From assembly GCF_036242395.1 (NCBI RefSeq), contig NZ_CP108458.1, forward strand, positions 4,030,001 to 4,094,000: a stretch of DNA of 64,000 nucleotides, written 5' to 3'. The notes under the pieces were generated by a model that was not told where the DNA came from, did not search any database, and saw only the letters and a program-made list of their open reading frames with translations. This DNA comes from Kitasatospora sp. NBC_01266. GTDB lineage: Bacteria > Actinomycetota > Actinomycetes > Streptomycetales > Streptomycetaceae. Position numbers and translations under genes: made by a program. Shown here piece by piece: positions 58,504-64,000 of the stretch. Position 1 is the first letter of the stretch. Every line of letters begins with the position of its first letter.

Positions 58504-60693
58504 ATGTCCACGCCCTCCCCGAGGCCCGGCGGCCTCCAGCGGCTCGGCCAGTGGTGCGCGCGCCACTGGGCCGTGGTGATCATCGGCTGGCTGGTCGCCC
58601 TGGGCGGACTGCACGGGCTGCAGAACTCCTTCGGCGGCACCTACTCCGACGACTTCTCGCTGCCCGGCGTCCAGTCGCACACCGGCCAGGAGGTCCTCGC
58701 CGCGCACGCCCCGGCCTCCGGCGGCTTCGGCTCGCAGATCGTGCTGCACGACGCGAGCGGCCCGCTGACCGCCGACTCCGGGCCGATCGGCCAGAGCGTC
58801 ACCGCCCTGCAGAAGCTGCCGCACGTCCTCTCCGTGGTGAACCCGCTGCCCGCTCCCGGCGCCCCGCCCACCGGCGCGCTCTCCGCCAACCAGAGCATCG
58901 GCTACATCACCGTCCGCTTCCAGGAGAACCCCACCCTCTACGGCACCGGCTACCTGACCGGCGTCGACGACGCGGTGGCGCCGATGCGGGCGGCCGGCCT
59001 CCAGGTCGAGTACGGCGGGCCGCTGGGTGAGCTGGCCCGGCCGCACACCAAGGACCTGACCAGCGAGGCGGTCGGCTTCGCGGTCGCCGTGGTGGTGCTG
59101 CTGATCGGCTTCGGCAGCCTGATCGCCGCCGGGCTGCCGCTGCTCAGCGCGCTGCTGGCGGTGATCGTCGGACTGAGCTGCCTGAGCCTGCTGGCGATCG
59201 CGTTCACCTTCGCGAGCGTCTCGCCGACCCTGGCGACCATGATCGGGCTGGGCGTGGGCATCGACTACGCGCTCTTCCTGATCACCCGTCACCGCCAGCT
59301 GCTGATGGACGGCCTCGACCCGGCGAGTGCCGCCGGACGCTCGGTGTCCACCAGCGGGCGGGCCGTGGTGGTCTCCGGCTGCACGGTGGTGATCGCGCTG
59401 GCCGGGCTCTCGGTCTCCCGGGTGAGCTTCATCGCCAAGCTGGGCGCGGCCGCGATGATCACCGTGGCCACCGCGGTGCTCGGCGCGATCACCCTGGTCC
59501 CCGCACTGCTCGGGCTGATCGGGCGGCGGATCGACCGGTTCAGCGTACGGACCCCGGTGGCGGAGGTCAGCGCGGTCCCCGCCGAGCGGGGCGCCGGCTT
59601 CTGGCACCGCTACGCCCGCCGGGTCGAGCGCCGCCCCTGGTGGTTCCTGGCCGGCGGCCTGGTGGTGATCGGGGTGCTGACGATCCCGCTCTTCTCGATC
59701 CGGCTCGGGCACATCGACGACGGCGCGGATCCGACCAGCTTCACCGACCGGCGCGCCTTCGACCTGATCTCCGAGGGCTTCGGTCCGGGCGCCAACGGGC
59801 CGCTGACCATCGTGGTCGACCAGAGCACGGTGCCCGCCGACCAGCGCTCGACGCTGCTGACCAACCTCCAGCACGCGCTCACCGACGTGCCGGGCGCGGC
59901 GAGCATCAGTCCGCTGCAGTCGACCTCCGACGGTCAGGTGCTGATCGCCACCGCGATCTCCACCGGCGCGCCGCAGGACGCCGTGACCACCAACCTCTTC
60001 AACCACCTGAAGAACACCGCGCTGCCGCAGGGCCGGGCCGGGACCAGCGCCACCACCTACCTGACCGGCACCACGGCCGCCCAGCTGGACTTCCTGGAGC
60101 TGGTCGCCAAACGGCTGCCGGGGATCATCGCGGTGGTGGTGGGGCTGGCCTTCATCATCATCCTGACCGTCTTCCGCGGTCTGCTGGTGGCGGTGAAGGC
60201 GGCCGTGCTCAACCTGCTCTCGATCGGCGCCTCGTACGGCGTGGTGGTCGCGGTCTTCCAGTGGGGCTGGGGCGGCCCGGCGCTCGGGGTGAACGGGACG
60301 GTGCCGATCGAGAGCTATGTGCCGATGATGATGTTCGCCATCGTCTTCGGCCTCTCGATGGACTACGAGGTCTTCCTGCTCTCCCGGGTGCACGAGGAGT
60401 GGCACCGGCTGGGCGACAGCCGGGACGCCGTCGCGCACGGCCTGGAGATCACCGCCCGGGTGATCACCTGCGCCGCGTTGATCATGGTCAGCGTCTTCGC
60501 GGCCTTCATCCTGAGCGACAACATCGTGGTGAAGATGCTGGGCCTGGGCCTGGCGGTCAGCGTCCTGGTGGACGCCACCGTGGTGCGGCTGCTGCTGGTC
60601 CCGGCGGTGCTCACGCTGCTGGGCGACCGCGCCTGGTGGCTGCCGCGCTGGCTGGACCGGGTGCTGCCGAACCTGAACGTCGAAGGGGACTGA
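58504..60693 (+). CDS. MMPL-family RND-type membrane transporter
   Basis: A 729-residue transporter of the MMPL/ActII-3 type with two six-helix halves and two extracytoplasmic loops. Each half has the Asp-Tyr pair of the proton relay: GLGVGIDYALFLITRHR and GLSMDYEVFLLSRVHEEW. It exports lipids, antibiotics or other hydrophobic compounds with the proton gradient. ATG 58504 is short-leadered (no strong ribosome site). It lies directly downstream of a TetR gene, the common regulator-exporter pair. The substrate is unknown. Confidence 0.9.
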   Translation: MSTPSPRPGGLQRLGQWCARHWAVVIIGWLVALGGLHGLQNSFGGTYSDDFSLPGVQSHTGQEVLAAHAPASGGFGSQIVLHDASGPLTADSGPIGQSVTALQKLPHVLSVVNPLPAPGAPPTGALSANQSIGYITVRFQENPTLYGTGYLTGVDDAVAPMRAAGLQVEYGGPLGELARPHTKDLTSEAVGFAVAVVVLLIGFGSLIAAGLPLLSALLAVIVGLSCLSLLAIAFTFASVSPTLATMIGLGVGIDYALFLITRHRQLLMDGLDPASAAGRSVSTSGRAVVVSGCTVVIALAGLSVSRVSFIAKLGAAAMITVATAVLGAITLVPALLGLIGRRIDRFSVRTPVAEVSAVPAERGAGFWHRYARRVERRPWWFLAGGLVVIGVLTIPLFSIRLGHIDDGADPTSFTDRRAFDLISEGFGPGANGPLTIVVDQSTVPADQRSTLLTNLQHALTDVPGAASISPLQSTSDGQVLIATAISTGAPQDAVTTNLFNHLKNTALPQGRAGTSATTYLTGTTAAQLDFLELVAKRLPGIIAVVVGLAFIIILTVFRGLLVAVKAAVLNLLSIGASYGVVVAVFQWGWGGPALGVNGTVPIESYVPMMMFAIVFGLSMDYEVFLLSRVHEEWHRLGDSRDAVAHGLEITARVITCAALIMVSVFAAFILSDNIVVKMLGLGLAVSVLVDATVVRLLLVPAVLTLLGDRAWWLPRWLDRVLPNLNVEGD

Positions 60694-60728
60694 CGGCGCG
60701 TCGGGGTGCCGATCGCGCGCGGGAGCCG

Positions 60729-63449
60729 TCAGACCAGCTCGGCCAACTCGGCCCGGGAGGCGATGCCGAGCTTCGGATAGGCCTTGTAGAGGTGGTGGCC
60801 CACGGTGCGGGGGCTGAGGAAGAGCTGGGCGGCGATCTCCCGGTTCGACAGCCCCTTCGCCGCGAGCCGGGCGATCTGCTCCTCCTGCGGGGTCAGCCCC
60901 GCCAGCGGTCCGGCCGGGGCCGCCACCGGGGCGGCCGAGCCGGCCGCGCCCAGCTCGGCGCGGGCCCGTTCGGCCCACGGCGCCGCGCCCAGCCGCTCGA
61001 AGACCTCCAGCGCCGCGCGCAGCCTGCTCCGGGCCTCGCTCTTGCGCCGGTCCCGGCGCAGCCACTCGCCGAACAGCAGATTGGTGCGGGCGAGTTCGAA
61101 CGGCCGGTCGGCGGCGGCGTGCAGTTCCAGGGCCGCCAGGTAGCCCGACTCGGCGAGTTCCGGCGGCCCGAGCAGCGCCTGGCAGCGCAGCACCAGCGCC
61201 CGGGTCCAGTGCGGCTCGCCGATCCGCTGCGACCAGCTCGCGAACCGCGCGAAGGCGGCCTCGGCCCGCTCGGGCCGGCCCAGCCGGACGGCCGCCTCCA
61301 CCAGGTCGGGCACGGTGCGGATGGCCGAGACGTGGTGGCGGTAGCGGCCGGCGGTGTGCGGCTCCAGGCGCTCCACCACTTCGGCCACCCGGCCCTGTCC
61401 CAGGTCGTGCACGGCCAGCGCCCACTGGCTCCAGGAGCTGCCGGCCGCCGGAGCGCCCCAGGCGGTGGCCTCGTCCGCCAGGGCCTCACCGACCCGCCGC
61501 GCGACCAGCTCGCCGTCACCCCGCAGCGCCGCCAGGTAGGCCTCCAGGGCCGCCAGTTGGCCGACCCACTGGGGCTGGGCGGTGTCCCGCGCCAGCGCCG
61601 CGCCCTCGGCCGCCGCCAGCTCGGCGTCCCGGTGGCGCCCGTGGAACAGCTCGGCCTCGGCCCGGAAGAAGAGCAGCGTGGGCAGCAGGCCGACCGCGCC
61701 GGCCGACCGCGCCTCGGCGATCAACTCCTCGGCCAGCGCGAAGGTCTCGGCGTCCCGCCCGGGGATCAGGGTGGCTCCGCAGAGCTGCACCAGCTCGCGC
61801 GGGCTGTCCACCCCGGCCGCCCGGGCCGCCGCGACGACCTCCAGCACCGGGCGGGCCGGCGGCGCGCTGCGGCCGACGGCGGGCCCGGCGCTCGCCAGCA
61901 GGTACTCCACCAGCGGGGCGAGCGGATCCGCGGCGGGCAGTTCGAGCGCCGCCAGCCGGTCCAGCACCGCACCGACCTGCTCCTCGCCCAGGTACCAGGC
62001 GGTGTGGAAGGCCTGCAGCAGCAGCCGGGCGGCCAGCGGCGCCTCGATCCCCCGCTCGGCCGCGCCCAGCAGCAGCCGGTGCGCCTGCGGATACCCGCCG
62101 CGCCAGAACGCGGCGGTGGCCCGCACCCAGTCCAGCACGGCGAGCGTGAAAGGCTCTTCGGCCAGCTCGGCTCCGCGCTCGGCGAGCCCCCTGGCCCGCT
62201 CGGCCTCCGCCGCGTCCAGCGCCGACTCGGCCGCCAGCACCAGGCAGCGGGTCACCGCCCCTCGATCCGGGGCGAGTTGGGCGGCCCGCTCGTAGGCGGC
62301 GGCGGCGCCCGCGTGGCCGCCACGGGCCACCGCCCGGCGGGCGACGCCCTCCAGCGCCTCGGCCAGTTCGGCGTCCGGCCCGGTGGCGGCCAGCGCCAGC
62401 TGCCAACTCCCGCTGTCCAGCTCACCGTTCGCCCGCAGCACCGCGCCGAGCGCGCGATGTGCGGCCATCGTGCGCTCCAGCGGCGCAGCGTGCAGGATCG
62501 CGGCCCGCAGCAGCGGATGGCGCAGCGTGTACCGCCCGTCCGGGGTGCGCCGCAGCAGGCCGGCCTGCTCGGCGGGCGACAGGTGCACGGTGCCCACGCC
62601 GAGCGTCTCGGCCGCCCGCAGCACGGTCGCCAGCACCCCGCTCTGCTCGGCGGCGGCCACCAGCAGCAGCGTCCGGGTCGGCTCGGGCAGCCGCTCCAAC
62701 TGCCCCTGGAAGGCCTGGCCGAGGCGCCCGGTGAGCGGCAACTCGCCGGCGCGGTACGGGTGTCCGTCGGCCAGTGCGGCAGGCAGCTCGGTCAGGGCCA
62801 GCGGGTTGCCCTGCGCCTCGGCCAGCACCCGGTAGCGCAGTCCGGCCCCGCCCGGCGCCGAGTGCGCCGCGAGCAACTCCGCTGCGGCCGACGGATCCAG
62901 TGGCGCCAGCCGCAGCTCGGGCAGCCCGGCGGCGACGAACGAGTCCTGGCCGTCGCGGGCCGCGAAGAGCAGCACCACACCCTCGCGGCCGAGCCGCCGG
63001 GCGGCCAGCAGCAGCGCCTCGGCGGAGGAGTGGTCCAGCCAGTGCGCGTCGTCCACCAGGCAGAGCAGCGGCCGGGTGGCGGACAGTTCGGCCAGCAGCC
63101 CGAGGGTGCCCAGCCCGCCGAGCAGCCGGTCACCCGGGCCACCCGGCTCGGCCAGCCCGAACGCCGCCTCCAGGGCGCGGCGTTGGGGCGCCGGCAGGCC
63201 GGGCAGCAGCGGCAGCGCGGGGCCGAGCAGCAGATGCAGCCCGGCGAACGGCAGGTCGGCCTCGCTCTCGACCCCGCTCGCCCGGAGCACCTCGAAGTCG
63301 GCACCCGCCCGCTCGGCCGCGTACTCCAGCAGCGCGCTCTTGCCGATCCCCGGCTCCCCGCGCAGCACCAGTGCCCCGCTGCGCCCCTCGACCGCCCCTG
63401 CCAGCAGCCCCGCGATCGCGGCCTGCTCCCCCGCCCGCCCGTACAGCAT
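60729..63449 (-). CDS. Large ATP-binding LuxR (LAL) family regulator
   Basis: A 906-residue LAL regulator. Walker A (VLRGEPGIGKSALLEYAA) starts at about residue 28 and Walker B (LLCLVDDAHWLDHS) follows. A long helical TPR-like middle ends in a LuxR helix-turn-helix (LTPQEEQIARLAAKGLSNRE, then LFLSPRTVGHHLYKAYPKLG). LAL proteins activate pathway genes in Streptomyces, often after binding a sugar or precursor. ATG 63449 is close to the divergent SnoaL-like gene at 63548, a possible target. Confidence 0.93.
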   Translation of the reverse strand: MLYGRAGEQAAIAGLLAGAVEGRSGALVLRGEPGIGKSALLEYAAERAGADFEVLRASGVESEADLPFAGLHLLLGPALPLLPGLPAPQRRALEAAFGLAEPGGPGDRLLGGLGTLGLLAELSATRPLLCLVDDAHWLDHSSAEALLLAARRLGREGVVLLFAARDGQDSFVAAGLPELRLAPLDPSAAAELLAAHSAPGGAGLRYRVLAEAQGNPLALTELPAALADGHPYRAGELPLTGRLGQAFQGQLERLPEPTRTLLLVAAAEQSGVLATVLRAAETLGVGTVHLSPAEQAGLLRRTPDGRYTLRHPLLRAAILHAAPLERTMAAHRALGAVLRANGELDSGSWQLALAATGPDAELAEALEGVARRAVARGGHAGAAAAYERAAQLAPDRGAVTRCLVLAAESALDAAEAERARGLAERGAELAEEPFTLAVLDWVRATAAFWRGGYPQAHRLLLGAAERGIEAPLAARLLLQAFHTAWYLGEEQVGAVLDRLAALELPAADPLAPLVEYLLASAGPAVGRSAPPARPVLEVVAAARAAGVDSPRELVQLCGATLIPGRDAETFALAEELIAEARSAGAVGLLPTLLFFRAEAELFHGRHRDAELAAAEGAALARDTAQPQWVGQLAALEAYLAALRGDGELVARRVGEALADEATAWGAPAAGSSWSQWALAVHDLGQGRVAEVVERLEPHTAGRYRHHVSAIRTVPDLVEAAVRLGRPERAEAAFARFASWSQRIGEPHWTRALVLRCQALLGPPELAESGYLAALELHAAADRPFELARTNLLFGEWLRRDRRKSEARSRLRAALEVFERLGAAPWAERARAELGAAGSAAPVAAPAGPLAGLTPQEEQIARLAAKGLSNREIAAQLFLSPRTVGHHLYKAYPKLGIASRAELAELV

Positions 63450-63547
63450 GGGTCGACCCTACCTATGCGTGACCGATTCGGCTGCTCCGCATCCCGCCTA
63501 CCTTCTTGACCAGCAGGAACACACAGAACGCAAGAGGGAGACGGACC

Positions 63548-63916
63548 ATGACGAACCTTCAGCAGCTGGCCGACCAGTACCTCGCCACCTGGAACGAGAG
63601 CGACCCGGCCGCCCGCCGCAAGCTGATCGACACCTACTGGGCCGCCGACGCGAGCTACACCGACCCGCTGGCCGAGGCCGTCGGCCGCGACGCCGTGGAC
63701 GCCGTCATCGGCGCCGTCCAGAGCCAGTTCCCCGGCCTGGTCTTCAGCCTGGGCGCGGGCGGCGTGGACGCCCACCACAACCTGGCCCGCTTCACCTGGG
63801 ACCTCGGCCCGGCCGGCGCGGAGGCGCTGGTGGTCGGCTTCGACGTGCTGGTGGCCACCGAGGACGGCCTGATCGGCGCCGTGCACGGCTTCCTCGACAA
63901 GGTCCCGTCCGCCTGA
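63548..63916 (+). CDS. SnoaL-like / NTF2-fold protein
   Basis: A 122-residue protein with the NTF2/SnoaL pattern: LADQYLATWNESDPAARRKL, YTDPLAEAVGRDAV, and a final VVGFDVLVATEDGLIGAVHG. ATG 63548 has GGGAG at 7 bases. The fold serves as polyketide cyclases, isomerases or lone binding domains; no catalytic assignment is possible. It is divergent from the LAL regulator (98 bases apart). Confidence 0.8.
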   Translation: MTNLQQLADQYLATWNESDPAARRKLIDTYWAADASYTDPLAEAVGRDAVDAVIGAVQSQFPGLVFSLGAGGVDAHHNLARFTWDLGPAGAEALVVGFDVLVATEDGLIGAVHGFLDKVPSA

Positions 63917-63925
63917 ACCCGGCGC

Positions 63926-63958
63926 GGCGCCATGCGGGCCCCCGGTCCGCATGGCGCC
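63926..63958 (+). terminator. Terminator after the SnoaL-like gene
   Basis: GGCGCCATGCGG pairs perfectly with CCGCATGGCGCC (12 bp). Confidence 0.8.
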
Positions 63959-63984
63959 CCCGATCCCCAAGGAGCACACCCGAG

Positions 63985-64000
63985 ATGACCATCACCCTGC
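63985..64000 (+). CDS. Start of a further gene, cut by the window
   Basis: ATG ACC ATC ACC CTG C follows AAGGAG at 10 bases (63969-63974). Only the first five residues (MTITL) are visible, so no identity can be given. Confidence 0.5.

Noticed and set aside
57565..63509. Very long open frames opposite or overlapping the MMPL and LAL genes (about 1,290 codons each)
   Set aside because: They are low-complexity Arg/Gly/Ala/Gln-rich translations of the wrong strand or frame, caused by high GC. The MMPL and LAL frames have full domain signatures and correct codon bias.

Overview
The window is high-GC actinobacterial chromosome, almost certainly Streptomycetaceae (Streptomyces or Kitasatospora). 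The evidence is third-position GC bias, GTG/TTG starts, a WhiB-like WblA, tandem ArsA-type ATPases, a Crp of the Streptomyces type, and a gene order (ssd, HAD phosphatase, acsA, nhaA, alpha/beta hydrolase, marP-like protease, CoA-type Nudix, nth, crp, MBL, RidA, two ArsA ATPases, wblA, ponA) that I recognise from memory as the block around SCO3557-SCO3580 of S. coelicolor.

Layout. (1) 1-3.73 kb is the end of an integrated mobile element: an XRE/DUF5753 regulator, overlapping tiny genes with Cys/His motifs, a degenerate Nudix protein, a DUF1399/GRDP-like protein and small membrane and zinc-ribbon-like proteins. It stops inside a chromosomal CpaF/TadA-type ATPase gene, which is cut just after its Walker A motif. 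(2) 4.5-41.1 kb is conserved core: ssd, the HAD phosphatase, a degenerate Fic protein divergent from a CooC/MinD-like ATPase, a SulP-carbonic anhydrase fusion, a chitinase, a permuted papain-like enzyme, acetyl-CoA synthetase, a serine beta-lactamase-like enzyme, a NarL-type two-component system, NhaA, MarP-like protease, endonuclease III, Crp, hydrolases, RidA, ArsA pair, WblA, a class A PBP, YqeY and a phosphoesterase. (3) tRNA-Pro(CGG) at 40,984-41,057 starts an accessory island: an integrase remnant, an unknown membrane protein, then (42.4-52.3 kb) two secreted proteins built from the same ~125-residue 'RLLDTR...GYF' modules flanking an ECF41 sigma factor, its FAD oxidoreductase partner and an S13-type penicillin-binding protein. 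(4) 52.4-64 kb has a GNAT-AAA+ fusion, a PadR/HAAS-type pair, a murQ/amino-sugar-kinase operon, a possible UbiC-like protein, TetR plus MMPL transporter, a large LAL-type LuxR regulator and a SnoaL-like protein.

How they fit together. Many core genes concern envelope and development: Ssd, WblA, PonA, the S13 PBP, MurQ/kinase recycling, MarP and the HAD 'morphological differentiation' protein. Others are carbon and ion homeostasis: AcsA, chitinase, SulP-CA and NhaA. The most informative observations are the element/cpaF junction, two copies of a CACTC-N4-GAGTG palindrome between wblA and ponA, a Fur-family-like box between the Fic pseudoenzyme and the CooC-like ATPase, and the paired RLLDTR-module proteins around the ECF41 locus. 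Nothing was searched against a database; every family call is by reading motifs.
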